Assembly (NCBI RefSeq): GCF_005144745.1
Contig: NZ_SWKK01000008.1
Coordinates: forward strand, 186,001-250,000
DNA: 64,000 nt
Source of the DNA: Flavobacterium sp. ASW18X
Lineage (GTDB): Bacteria; Bacteroidota; Bacteroidia; Flavobacteriales; Flavobacteriaceae
Direction: 5' to 3'
The translations under genes were made by a program, and so were the position numbers. Below the pieces are notes generated by a model that saw only the letters and a list, made by a program, of their open reading frames with translations, did no database searches and had not been told where the DNA came from. This document shows positions 1-8,749 of this stretch, in pieces; positions within the stretch are counted from its first letter, which is position 1, and every line of letters starts with the position of its first letter.

Positions 1-6
1 AGGTAA

Positions 7-381
7 TTAAAGGCGTATAGGCGTTTTACTGTTCAAATTTAAATCGTTTAGGATACTATCTGTGAATTTATAGTGCCCTTTGGTGGTGATGATTTTAAAG
101 CGATTACTTTTTAACCGGCTTAATGTGTCTAAAAACAGCCATTTAGATTTTAATTGGTTTTCCTTGTCTGTTTTAAGACTAATGTCAAAAAAATACTTTC
201 TACCATTTTTTTCTGCCACTATATCTGGCGTAATTACGGTTCCTGTATTTTTCTTTAAAAATGACTTTGGTGTGTCGTAGCCATCAACATCTGCCCTAAT
301 GTTAATAAACCCTGTGTTTTCTAAGTACTTAATGGATTTCTCTAAAAATTCTGTGTTTTTATGTTTTTGAAATTTTATCAT
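7..381 (-). CDS. Small hypothetical protein, possible nuclease fold
   Basis: I do not recognise the family of this 124-residue protein. It has no signal peptide or membrane segment. The stretch P52-D53 followed by a strand ending FFDISLK (D66, K70) loosely resembles the PD-(D/E)xK nuclease core, but the usual ExK is not exact, so the nuclease idea is weak. It lies downstream of, and on the same strand as, a cytosine methyltransferase and its probable restriction endonuclease, separated by about 70 bases. It may be an accessory of that restriction system or an unrelated neighbour. The start is the ATG at the 381 end; no better upstream start is visible. Confidence 0.55.
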   Translation of the reverse strand: MIKFQKHKNTEFLEKSIKYLENTGFINIRADVDGYDTPKSFLKKNTGTVITPDIVAEKNGRKYFFDISLKTDKENQLKSKWLFLDTLSRLKSNRFKIITTKGHYKFTDSILNDLNLNSKTPIRL

Positions 382-448
382 ACCCCTTAAGTTAATAAAT
401 TGCCAGAGATATGAAAATATTAGTACTTGATTAACAAGTAGTTAACAA

Positions 449-1042
449 TTAAACTAAACGTTTGGCAACTTTTAGTTTTTCTAAATAACTTAGTCTAAGT
501 ATCAGATTCAGAGGTTGTTCCCACTTATTTTTCTTACTTAAATACAAATATCCTTGTGTTTTAGGTCGCAATCCTTTTATCAAATGCATACCATGTGTAG
601 TAGGTCTTTTAATTGTTGATAAGTCTATATTTAATTGATACAGTGCGCGTAATAAAAGTCTTTTATTAACCATTGTTATTTTACAAGAAGTATAGTTATT
701 AGGTTCGTCCTGATATATTGCAGTCACTAAAGCATAAAAATCTGTTTGTTTTTGGGAATCTAAAAACCAACCTTTTTTCGGAATGTTATTTTTAAGATAA
801 TTTAGTTCAAAAGCAAATGTGGGTAAATCATCATTTATATAATCTAGCTGTGCTTTTTCATCTATCGCAAATGTTGTCCCCTTTTTTTTGTGCATAAGCC
901 ATAAGTCTACACCTTTTAATTGGAGTTGTCTATCTTTCTCGCGCTTAAATGAGTATTGTTTTAAGTGTGTATGGTATTGTATATCTAAAAACCGTTGTAA
1001 TTGTTTTTCCTTTTCTAAATCCTGTCTAAAATTACCTTGCAT
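449..1042 (-). CDS. Probable type II restriction endonuclease
   Basis: This 197-residue protein overlaps the preceding methyltransferase by one base (TAATG), so the two are translationally coupled. Residues G44-V-D46 followed after 14 residues by D61-E62-K63 fit a PD-(D/E)xK nuclease core, with D46 and E62/K63 as metal-binding and catalytic candidates. The family name and recognition sequence are not apparent. A short ORF coupled to a DNA cytosine methyltransferase and carrying a nuclease-like core is most simply its cognate restriction enzyme. A Vsr-type repair nuclease is less likely because the Vsr motifs are not seen. The function is inferred from context plus this motif. Confidence 0.6.
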   Translation of the reverse strand: MQGNFRQDLEKEKQLQRFLDIQYHTHLKQYSFKREKDRQLQLKGVDLWLMHKKKGTTFAIDEKAQLDYINDDLPTFAFELNYLKNNIPKKGWFLDSQKQTDFYALVTAIYQDEPNNYTSCKITMVNKRLLLRALYQLNIDLSTIKRPTTHGMHLIKGLRPKTQGYLYLSKKNKWEQPLNLILRLSYLEKLKVAKRLV

Positions 1043-2277
1043 TATTCAACAGTTTTAAGATGCTCTAGCAGGGTTTTTCCAATTTTTTCTACAATACCAA
1101 TTACTAGAGCATTACCCATAAAAAAAGCACGTTTAGCATCTGTTATACCTTTTAGTTTAGTATGATTATCCGGAAACATATTTAAACGTTCTAACTCTAT
1201 TGGTGTTAGTCTTCTTAAACCTTTAGTGGTCTGTATTACGTGTTTAAATCTAGAAGCCGCTGCGCCACCTTCACCTGTTATAATGGTTCTACTAGGCTTG
1301 TCTAATGCATCCGGAAAGGTCATGTTCCCTTCAGTATATTGGTAACTAAAACCTGCTTTTGTTCTTCTTGTTTCTTTTTTAGCTCCTTTTAGATAATTCC
1401 ATTTTTGTAGTTGCGTTTCTGGAATATAAAATTCTTGGGAAACATCATCTTCATTTTGTAAAATATCTTGTAATAGGCTATAGGGTCCCTTGTAATTTGG
1501 AGAAACATTAGCGGTACATACATGGTGATTAAAACATATACCTGCATTCTTAAAGGGAGATAACTTACCATCTAGATTAAATTGCTCAGACAAGCGTACT
1601 AAATCATTTTCTAATTTAAAATTTTGATAGTTAATCTCTTTTGTATGTATAGGGAAAGATTTTGCTAATATACCATGCTTAGAAAGCCAAACGGTACTAT
1701 TTTGTTTTTCTAATTGTTTGTAAATGGAGGATTCTTTGTGAATTCCCACAAAAAAAACGCGCCTTCGGCGCTGTGGCATTCCGTATTCTGCTGCATTAAT
1801 TACACGCCATTCTACGGCATAGCCAAGATTGGATAAACCAGAAAGCATTACTGCAAAATCTCTACCACGTTGTTTTACGGGTGATTTTAAAAGACGGTCT
1901 ACATTTTCTAGAATTAAAAATTGCGGCTTTTTTACCTTTTCTTCTAAAATACGGTAGATAGACCACCAGAGCACCCCCTTTTTACCCAATAATCCTTTAG
2001 AACTTTTTAAGGTTGATGCTACAGAATAGTCTTGGCAAGGAAAGCCACCAACCAATACATCATGGTCTGGAATAGTAGTAGTAGCAACGGTTTCAATATC
2101 TTGGTTAGAATGTTTTGTATGCCTAAATTTAGTTTTATAGACCTCAGAAGCATGCTGTAATTTAGTAGCAGGTTCCCATTGGTTGCTCCAAATAACTTCA
2201 AAACCATTAGTGGCTTCTAAACCTAATCTAAAACCACCCACACCAGCAAATAACTCGCATACCTTTAACTTACGCAT
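1042..2277 (-). CDS. DNA (cytosine-5-)-methyltransferase
   Basis: This 411-residue enzyme transfers a methyl group from S-adenosylmethionine to C5 of cytosine in a specific DNA site. The canonical motifs appear in order: motif I LFAGVGGFRLGLE (about 9-21), motif IV GGFPCQDYS with catalytic C81, motif VI LENVDRLL (about 123-130), motif VIII QRRRRVFF (169-176), a variable target-recognition region (about 190-330), and motifs IX-X near the C-terminus (LTPIELERLNMFPDN and MGNAL). Length and motif order match single-domain type II enzymes. It is the first gene of a two-gene unit with the probable restriction endonuclease, so it should protect the host from that nuclease. Confidence 0.95.
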   Translation of the reverse strand: MRKLKVCELFAGVGGFRLGLEATNGFEVIWSNQWEPATKLQHASEVYKTKFRHTKHSNQDIETVATTTIPDHDVLVGGFPCQDYSVASTLKSSKGLLGKKGVLWWSIYRILEEKVKKPQFLILENVDRLLKSPVKQRGRDFAVMLSGLSNLGYAVEWRVINAAEYGMPQRRRRVFFVGIHKESSIYKQLEKQNSTVWLSKHGILAKSFPIHTKEINYQNFKLENDLVRLSEQFNLDGKLSPFKNAGICFNHHVCTANVSPNYKGPYSLLQDILQNEDDVSQEFYIPETQLQKWNYLKGAKKETRRTKAGFSYQYTEGNMTFPDALDKPSRTIITGEGGAAASRFKHVIQTTKGLRRLTPIELERLNMFPDNHTKLKGITDAKRAFFMGNALVIGIVEKIGKTLLEHLKTVE

Positions 2278-2334
2278 GCCGTAAATATAAGAACTGTTAA
2301 TTAAGTTTAAAGTAAGTTAATATGCAGGTGATTA

Positions 2335-2724
2335 TTAACGCAGGTATTTATCAACTAAACCTTCTACCGCTTTCTTATCCATAGGTTTAGCTAAGATGTA
2401 GTCTACCATCTCATATTTTTCTAATAAATCTTTATCGTTATGAGATAGGCTAGTAGTGAGTAGAATTATACGTGCTTGTTGTTTTTCTGGTCTACTAATT
2501 TGTCTATAAGCATCTAAAAACTCCCACACGTCCATAGTGGGCATATTAATATCAGAAATCACCAAATTAGGAAAAACTTCATCTGGATTATTAAGATAGT
2601 CTAAGGCGCTCTGCCCGGTTAAAAAAGTGACTACCTCTTTAGCAGCATTAGCTTGTTGTATAAATTTGGTATGGATAAAATTGGTTGCCTTATTATCATC
2701 CAATAATAATATCTTATCAAACAT
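2335..2724 (-). CDS. Response regulator, receiver domain only
   Basis: This 129-residue single-domain CheY-like receiver has the acidic pair D9/D10 (LLLDDN), the phospho-acceptor Asp in the SDINMP strand, the conserved Thr in LLTTS, and the Lys in AKPMDKK. There is no output domain, so it acts by protein interaction or as a phosphate relay. The gene lies just downstream of a hybrid-free PAS histidine kinase on the same strand, about 100 bases away, making that kinase a plausible partner. Single-domain receivers of this sort often occur beside multi-PAS soluble kinases in Bacteroidota. Confidence 0.93.
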   Translation of the reverse strand: MFDKILLLDDNKATNFIHTKFIQQANAAKEVVTFLTGQSALDYLNNPDEVFPNLVISDINMPTMDVWEFLDAYRQISRPEKQQARIILLTTSLSHNDKDLLEKYEMVDYILAKPMDKKAVEGLVDKYLR

Positions 2725-2822
2725 AAAATCTACATCTAATACGTTTTAATAGTATTTTTAAGAATAGTTACAAAAGTGTTATCTACCTATCGGTTTATCA
2801 AATTTATGGAAAATACGGGGGG

Positions 2823-4727
2823 TTATGCTTCCATAAGTGTAAAATAAAATGTGCTTCCTTGGCCAAATTTAGAGGTTACCCAAATAGAACCGTCATGAGA
2901 TTCTACAATTTTTTTGCATTGACTTAACCCTATGCCTGTGCCTTCAAATTCTTCTTTACTATTTAATCTTTTAAAAATTTGAAAAACTTGATCTACTTTT
3001 TCTTCTGGTATGCCAATACCGTTGTCCTTAATTGCTATTTCTATCATACCCTTGGTTCGCCTAGATGTAATATCTATAAAAGGGTTTTCTTCTTTTTTTC
3101 TAAATTTTAAAGCGTTGCCAATTAGATTAAGAAAAAGTGAATGTAATTCTACTGTGTTACCTACTACTTTAGGTAATCTTTTAAAATTTATAGTAGCACT
3201 TTGTGTTTGTATTCTTGTTTTTAAATCTTTAAAAACATCTGCAATTACGTGATTAAGGTCTACCGTAGTTTTGGCACTATCTCTCCCAACACGGGAATAT
3301 TCTAATAAGCCTTTAATTAAAGCATTCATACGGTTACAAGAGTTATTGATAAACTCTAAATAGCTTAAACCTTCTACACCAATTTTTTTACCATACTCTT
3401 CTTCAAAAAGCGCAATAAAATCGCGAATGGTACGTAAAGGTTCTTGTAGGTCATGACTAGCCAAATAGGCAAATCGTTCTAAATCTTCATTGCTCTTGAG
3501 TAAATTCTTAAGATGTGTTATGTCTATATGGCTACCAACCATACGTACAGGAGAACCATCTTCTGCCCATTCTATTACTTTACCTCTACATAACACCCAA
3601 ACAATTGAACCATTTTTATGGTAATACCTAACTTCATTGTCATAGGGTATTTCACCTTTACTTTCTACATGGGCGTTAAATACATTAAAAACTCCTGGTA
3701 AATCGTCTGGATGAATAATTTTTTGCCATGCTTCTGGTGTATTCTCCATCTCATGGTCTTCATAACCAAACATTTTTTTAAAAGAAGGACTTAAATATTC
3801 TGTGTTTTCTAAGATGTTCCAATCCCAATACCCAGCCATTGTGTTTTCCAGGACTTGTTCAAAAATTTGGCTTTTATTAGTTAACTCCTCTTCTAACTGG
3901 GGTACTTTTACGCTATCTGTAATATCTATTTCTGTACCAATCATTTTTAAGGGCTCTCCCTCATCAGACCACTCAATAACTTTACCTCTGGTGTAGATAT
4001 GTGTATAATTACCTTGTGCATTTTTAAAGCGTTGAACTACCTCAAAAGGGCTTTTTCCTTTGGTATAGAAATGTTTTTTTAATAGGGCATCTACTTTAAT
4101 CTTATCTTGCGGGTGCATAAGAGAAAACCAAGTTTCTACGGTATCTTCTACTTCACTTTCTTTATAGCCCAATGTTTCATGGATAGATTTATTCCGCGTA
4201 TGATTCTGTTTTAAATCCCATGTCCAGAAGCTATCTGCACATTGTTCAAATGCAAAAAGTTGCTCACTAAGTTTTTTATCCGCTAAAATTTCTTTGGTAA
4301 TGTCTCGTAAACTTAAGACTATAAATTCTGGTTTATCTGTGTGGCTAGAAATAGTAAATGCATTAACAGATATGTATCTATAGTCACCAGTTTCTTGGTC
4401 TTTAATCTTATGCCGAATATCTTGATAAGTACCACCTGCTAAAAGCGTAGAAAGGTGTTTTTTGTATAGACGGTAAGCTTCTACACTAATAATCGACTTA
4501 AATTTTTTACCAACCAGTTGGCTTTTACTGGTCTTGCGCCGTAAATGGACAAAGTTTCGGTTGCAATCTAAGACAATCCCATCTAGGCTAATAGCCACTA
4601 TGGCGTCTAAAGAAGTTTCAAAAAAAGTTTTGAAAATTCTGTAAGATTGGGACTTGTCGGCGCTATTAAATACACCTCTACTATTTCCATTTATGGATAC
4701 GTTGCTCAATTTTCTGATACTATCCAT
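2823..4727 (-). CDS. Multi-PAS sensor histidine kinase
   Basis: This 634-residue protein has no transmembrane segment and is probably cytoplasmic. Three PAS/PAC units span roughly residues 28-140, 155-275 and 285-405; the second and third contain the repeated phrase GEPLKMIGTEIDIT / GSPVRMVGSHIDIT. A HisKA domain follows with H425 in the H-box LASHDLQEPLR. The HATPase domain has an N-box (NLIGNALKFRK), G1 (DNGIGIPEEKV) and G2 (GTGIGLSQCKK). It should autophosphorylate in response to an unknown cytoplasmic signal, and the single-domain receiver encoded next to it is its likely target. Domain assignments are secure; the signal is unknown. Confidence 0.93.
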   Translation of the reverse strand: MDSIRKLSNVSINGNSRGVFNSADKSQSYRIFKTFFETSLDAIVAISLDGIVLDCNRNFVHLRRKTSKSQLVGKKFKSIISVEAYRLYKKHLSTLLAGGTYQDIRHKIKDQETGDYRYISVNAFTISSHTDKPEFIVLSLRDITKEILADKKLSEQLFAFEQCADSFWTWDLKQNHTRNKSIHETLGYKESEVEDTVETWFSLMHPQDKIKVDALLKKHFYTKGKSPFEVVQRFKNAQGNYTHIYTRGKVIEWSDEGEPLKMIGTEIDITDSVKVPQLEEELTNKSQIFEQVLENTMAGYWDWNILENTEYLSPSFKKMFGYEDHEMENTPEAWQKIIHPDDLPGVFNVFNAHVESKGEIPYDNEVRYYHKNGSIVWVLCRGKVIEWAEDGSPVRMVGSHIDITHLKNLLKSNEDLERFAYLASHDLQEPLRTIRDFIALFEEEYGKKIGVEGLSYLEFINNSCNRMNALIKGLLEYSRVGRDSAKTTVDLNHVIADVFKDLKTRIQTQSATINFKRLPKVVGNTVELHSLFLNLIGNALKFRKKEENPFIDITSRRTKGMIEIAIKDNGIGIPEEKVDQVFQIFKRLNSKEEFEGTGIGLSQCKKIVESHDGSIWVTSKFGQGSTFYFTLMEA

Positions 4728-4822
4728 ACTACTGTAAACATTGGTTCAGTCTGTCTGCAGAGTAAATATAGTAAAATTCTTACAAAAAATCGCAAAACAT
4801 ATTGATAATCAGATAATCATCT

Positions 4823-6451
4823 TTAATTATTAAGGATATTCTTGTACTTGTTTGTATCTGATAATAAAACAGTTGCAGTTTGTATGGCTTCATCATGTTC
4901 TAAATTATAATTGTAAAGCCCTTTTCTATAGAAATATCTAGGAATCAATTCTTCTGTAATTTTCTTTTTAATTACCGCCTCATAGGTATCTAAAGCTTTG
5001 AATTTAGATGTATTGATGGTGCCCAATAATTCTTTATACTTTTCTTGAACTTCTTTACCCAATAGCTTGTTTTCTTCTGCTATACGTTGCTCTAAAATTA
5101 CCTCTGTTTTGGTTTTAAAACTGAAATCTGCTTGGGTAGCAAAAGTCTTAAATGCAGCATAATCCTTTGCTGTAAAATTAAAATCAGCTATAGAACCCAG
5201 CGGATTTTTGTAATAATAATCGGTAGCAAAATCAAAAATAACGTTCCCAGCATCTAGAGCATCTACAAGTGTGTTGCTATTAAGCGCTGCTATTTGTACA
5301 TCTGGTAAAACACCGCCACCATCTTCTACGGTACGTCCATTACGGGTTTTAAATTCATTAAATTGGGTGTTCCGCACAGCTTTGCCATTCTCATCTCTGT
5401 TCCAATAATCTAGAGATTGTATACACCTACCAGAAGGTGTGTAATATCTAGAAATAGTAACTTTTAATTGTGTTCCATAAGTTAATTTTAAAGGACGCTG
5501 TACTAGGCCCTTTCCAAAACTACGTGCTCCTACAACCACAGCTCTATCCAAATCTTGTAGGCCACCGGATACTATTTCACTAGCAGACGCGCTTCTGCCA
5601 TTAATCAATACTACCAGAGGAATTTCTGTATCTAGCGGCTTATTTTTGGTTTTATATTCTTGGTTAAACTTTTTTACTTTGGATTTTGTAGTAACTATCA
5701 ATTCTCCTTTAGGAACAAAAAGATTGGTAACGTTAATAGCTTCTGATAGTAAACCTCCTGGATTTCCTCTTAAATCTAAAATTAATTGCGTAGCCCCTTT
5801 ACCCTTTAAATCAATAATAGCTGCTTGTGTTTGGCTGGAAGCTTTTCTATTAAAGCGAGATAAAACGATGTACCCTGTTTTATCATCTACCATGGCATAA
5901 AACGGAACAGCATCTACTTCTACACCTGCTCTTTTAATTTTTGTAGTCTGTGTTTTACCTTGTCTTTTAAATTGTATTTCAATTTCCGATTCGTTGGCTC
6001 CTTTTAATAATTCGCTAGCATTATCATCAAATTCGGATACTTTAATATCTCCTATTTGAATAATTTCATCTCCAGCTTTTAAACCAGCCAAATCAGCCGG
6101 ATAGCCCTCATAAGGCTCTACAATGAGTAAACGGTCTTTATAGGAACGTACCAAAGCTCCTATACCTGAATATTCCCCAGCATTAGAAATCTTATAATCC
6201 TCAACATCTTGTTCATTTAAAAACTTGGTGTAAGGGTCCAAATCATCTAGCATATGTTTTATAGCAGTATCCATGAGTTTTGCTGGGTTGGTCTCGTCCA
6301 CATAATTCATGTTCAACTCCTTAAATAAGGTGGTAAAGATTTCTATCTGTTTGGCTATCTCGAAAAAATCGCTCTTATAACTACTCCCTACAACTAAAAA
6401 TGCTAGGGCGATGACAGGCACAAGAATTCTTTTTTTATACAGTTTTCTCAT
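4823..6451 (-). CDS. S41 family C-terminal processing peptidase
   Basis: This is a periplasmic tail-specific/CtpA-type serine protease. I start it at the ATG at 6451 because the peptide then begins MRKLYKKRILVPVIALAFL, a signal-anchor; longer versions would read deep into rnpA. The order is N-terminal helical region, PDZ domain (about 95-180, SGIGALVRSY through AGDEIIQIGDI), and S41 catalytic domain with the Ser in NGRSASASEIVSGG and the Lys in ARSFGKGLVQ, the usual Ser-Lys dyad. The roughly 540-residue length is normal for the Bacteroidota family. It overlaps the 3' end of rnpA by 17 bases, so the two are likely co-transcribed. Confidence 0.93.
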   Translation of the reverse strand: MRKLYKKRILVPVIALAFLVVGSSYKSDFFEIAKQIEIFTTLFKELNMNYVDETNPAKLMDTAIKHMLDDLDPYTKFLNEQDVEDYKISNAGEYSGIGALVRSYKDRLLIVEPYEGYPADLAGLKAGDEIIQIGDIKVSEFDDNASELLKGANESEIEIQFKRQGKTQTTKIKRAGVEVDAVPFYAMVDDKTGYIVLSRFNRKASSQTQAAIIDLKGKGATQLILDLRGNPGGLLSEAINVTNLFVPKGELIVTTKSKVKKFNQEYKTKNKPLDTEIPLVVLINGRSASASEIVSGGLQDLDRAVVVGARSFGKGLVQRPLKLTYGTQLKVTISRYYTPSGRCIQSLDYWNRDENGKAVRNTQFNEFKTRNGRTVEDGGGVLPDVQIAALNSNTLVDALDAGNVIFDFATDYYYKNPLGSIADFNFTAKDYAAFKTFATQADFSFKTKTEVILEQRIAEENKLLGKEVQEKYKELLGTINTSKFKALDTYEAVIKKKITEELIPRYFYRKGLYNYNLEHDEAIQTATVLLSDTNKYKNILNN

Positions 6452-6821
6452 CGAAGATTTTTTTATGGAATTTGCTAAAGAGTTTACCCATTTGGCTTTG
6501 TATCTGCACATAGGTAGGCATTTCTTTACCAAGGTATAAAATGGCGAACGCAAAATCCTGATTTATGTTGTTAAAAATGGTGGTTTTCTGTTGCCTATAG
6601 CTCTCTCTAAGTAACCGTTTAACACGGTTACGGTCTACCGCTTTTTTAAACTTTTTCTTGGGTGCAACTACCATAATCTTAGAACAAGAATCAGGAGTGT
6701 TTGGTAATGGAAGGTAAATAAGCTTAAGTGGGAATTGATTTATACTTTTACCTTCTATAAAAAGTTGGTCTATAACCAGCTTACTTTTTAAACGTTCTCT
6801 TTTTGTTAATCGCTCTTCCAT
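6435..6821 (-). CDS. rnpA: Ribonuclease P protein component
   Basis: This 128-residue basic protein is the protein cofactor that helps the RNase P RNA trim 5' leaders from tRNA precursors. It begins with the typical ERLTKRERLKSK segment and contains the RNA-binding signature DRNRVKRLLRESYR (about 64-77), diagnostic of RnpA. No rpmH gene is visible upstream, as is often the case outside the oriC region in Bacteroidota. It is followed, with a 17-base overlap, by an S41 protease gene. A rho-independent terminator lies just upstream, so it starts its own transcript. Confidence 0.95.
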   Translation of the reverse strand: MEERLTKRERLKSKLVIDQLFIEGKSINQFPLKLIYLPLPNTPDSCSKIMVVAPKKKFKKAVDRNRVKRLLRESYRQQKTTIFNNINQDFAFAILYLGKEMPTYVQIQSQMGKLFSKFHKKIFDEKTV

Positions 6822-6833
6822 TGCTGTAAAAGT

Positions 6834-6868
6834 AAAAAATCCGCTAAGGCAAAACCTAGCGGATTTTT
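6834..6868 (-). terminator. Rho-independent terminator after the M1 peptidase gene
   Basis: A stem with arms AAATCCGCTA(A)GG and CCTAGCGGATTT (one bulged A) encloses a 5-base loop. On the minus strand it is followed by a run of six T. It separates the end of the M1 peptidase gene (6889) from the start of rnpA (6821). Confidence 0.8.
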
Positions 6869-6888
6869 AAGGACCTAACTTTTTTAGT

Positions 6889-8748
6889 TTAGTTGGCTTG
6901 CCAAACGTTGTTTTCTCTATCTATATCTGCCATTAATTGGGATGGATCTATAGAAAGACCTATCACCTGGTCGTAGGGTTTATCTATAATCAATTCATAG
7001 GTTGGGAAAGCCCAAGCCCAATCTTTAGCAACCGTTCTATCTAAATTTGGATATGGATTGTCTTTTTCACCACGCATCATTTGCAAAGGAATGTATACAG
7101 TTTCTTGTTTGCCCTCTGCGTCTACCACAAGAATGTCTATAGGCATAGGCATTAAACCAATTCGTTCTAAAATCACTTTAGTTTTGCGACCCTCTGGTTT
7201 AACTTCTTTGATAGCATAATCTATTGTATTTGTTGTTTGAGTCCAATCTGTAAGATACCAATCTAACTCCATACCAGATACCTTTTCTGCTGTACGTTTA
7301 ATGTCATTAGGGACAGGGTGTTTAAACTTAAAGTCTTCAAAATATTTTTGTAATGTTTCCATAAGCTTATCTTGCCCAATTACATAGCCTAATTGTGATA
7401 AGAATACAGAGCCTTTACTATAGGCAGCAATACCATAAGCAAAATTTAAGTGGTAACGGTCTGCATGCGTAGTTTGCGGTTGTTCTTTACCAGACTTTAC
7501 AAGAGCGTAATACCCTTTGTAAGAGCCCTCAAAAGGGTTTTCTTTGTTTTGCTCCATAATCTGGTTCATACACAAACTGCTAATAAAGGAGGTAAACCCT
7601 TCGTCCATCCAAGAATGTTTAGACTCGTTAGTGGCTAAAATATGTTGGAACCACGAGTGCGCCATTTCATGAACCATTACACCAACTAGGCTACCAAAGC
7701 TTCTTTCTCCCGTAATCAAAGTACTCATGGCATATTCCATACCGCCATCACCACCTTGGATTACAGAGTATTGTTCATAAGGATATTTTCCTACGTTTTT
7801 GCTAAAGAACTCCATTGCTGCAACGGTTTTTGGCTGTAGGTCTTTCCAATTTTTTTGTAATTCTGGTTTGTTTTTATATAAAAAATGTAGAGTTGGGCCA
7901 TTTTCCATAGGAACAACATCATGTACATATTCTGGATCAGCTGCCCACATAAAATCGTGAACCATTGGAGCTTTAAAGTGCCATGTTAGTGTTTTTCCTT
8001 TGGTTTTTACTTTAGTTCCAGGGGTTTCGTAACCGTGACCTACCTCATCTGGATTTTGTAAATAACCTGTACCCCCAACAGTATACTTTTTATCGAGCGT
8101 AAGTTTTACATCAAAATCTCCCCAAACCCCATGAAATTCTCTTGCGATGTAGGGATTAGGATGCCACCCTTCAAAATCATACTCTGATAATTTTGGATAC
8201 CATTGACTCATGCTTAAAGCAACACCTTCTGCACTATTTCTACCAGAACGTCTTATTTGTAAAGGCACTTGCCCTTTAAATTCCATCTCTAGGGTAGTTT
8301 TAGCACCTGGAGCAATAGGCTTAGCTAAATCTACTACTAAGATGGTTCCCTCCTCATTAAACGTAACATTTACACCATCTTGGGTAAGGGTTGTTGTATG
8401 CAAATAACCAATTTCACTAGGTGATAGATTGGTTATTCTACTAGTACCATCATCATTCAACATTCTTTTATCTCCGTCTTTAATGGTGCTCAATCTGGCA
8501 TCCATTTCACTATCTGGCTGAAAAGCATTGAAATATAGATGGTAATACACTCGATTTAATTGGTCTGGAGAATTATTGGTATATACCAATTTTTGTGTAC
8601 CCGTATATTGGTAGGTTTCTACATCCATCTGTACGTCCATGGTGTAATCCACATGTTGTTGCCAATATTCCGTGTTGTTTTGGGCGATAAGTAGAGAAGA
8701 TAGCCCACAAACCATTAAAAATGTTAATTTCTTAATTAGATTGATCAT
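6889..8748 (-). CDS. M1 family zinc metallopeptidase (aminopeptidase N-like)
   Basis: This 619-residue protein has an N-terminal signal peptide (MINLIKKLTFLMVCGLSSLLIAQ) and so acts in the periplasm or outside. The zinc site is H360-E361-x-x-H364 in VHEMAHSWFQH, with the third ligand E383 18 residues further on (WMDEGFTSF). The exopeptidase-type substrate motif GGMEY lies upstream. It is shorter than E. coli PepN because the C-terminal helical domain is reduced, which is usual for secreted Bacteroidota M1 proteins. It follows an S8 peptidase gene after one base and is probably the last gene of an operon with it; a terminator follows. Confidence 0.94.
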   Translation of the reverse strand: MINLIKKLTFLMVCGLSSLLIAQNNTEYWQQHVDYTMDVQMDVETYQYTGTQKLVYTNNSPDQLNRVYYHLYFNAFQPDSEMDARLSTIKDGDKRMLNDDGTSRITNLSPSEIGYLHTTTLTQDGVNVTFNEEGTILVVDLAKPIAPGAKTTLEMEFKGQVPLQIRRSGRNSAEGVALSMSQWYPKLSEYDFEGWHPNPYIAREFHGVWGDFDVKLTLDKKYTVGGTGYLQNPDEVGHGYETPGTKVKTKGKTLTWHFKAPMVHDFMWAADPEYVHDVVPMENGPTLHFLYKNKPELQKNWKDLQPKTVAAMEFFSKNVGKYPYEQYSVIQGGDGGMEYAMSTLITGERSFGSLVGVMVHEMAHSWFQHILATNESKHSWMDEGFTSFISSLCMNQIMEQNKENPFEGSYKGYYALVKSGKEQPQTTHADRYHLNFAYGIAAYSKGSVFLSQLGYVIGQDKLMETLQKYFEDFKFKHPVPNDIKRTAEKVSGMELDWYLTDWTQTTNTIDYAIKEVKPEGRKTKVILERIGLMPMPIDILVVDAEGKQETVYIPLQMMRGEKDNPYPNLDRTVAKDWAWAFPTYELIIDKPYDQVIGLSIDPSQLMADIDRENNVWQAN

Positions 8749-8749
8749 A

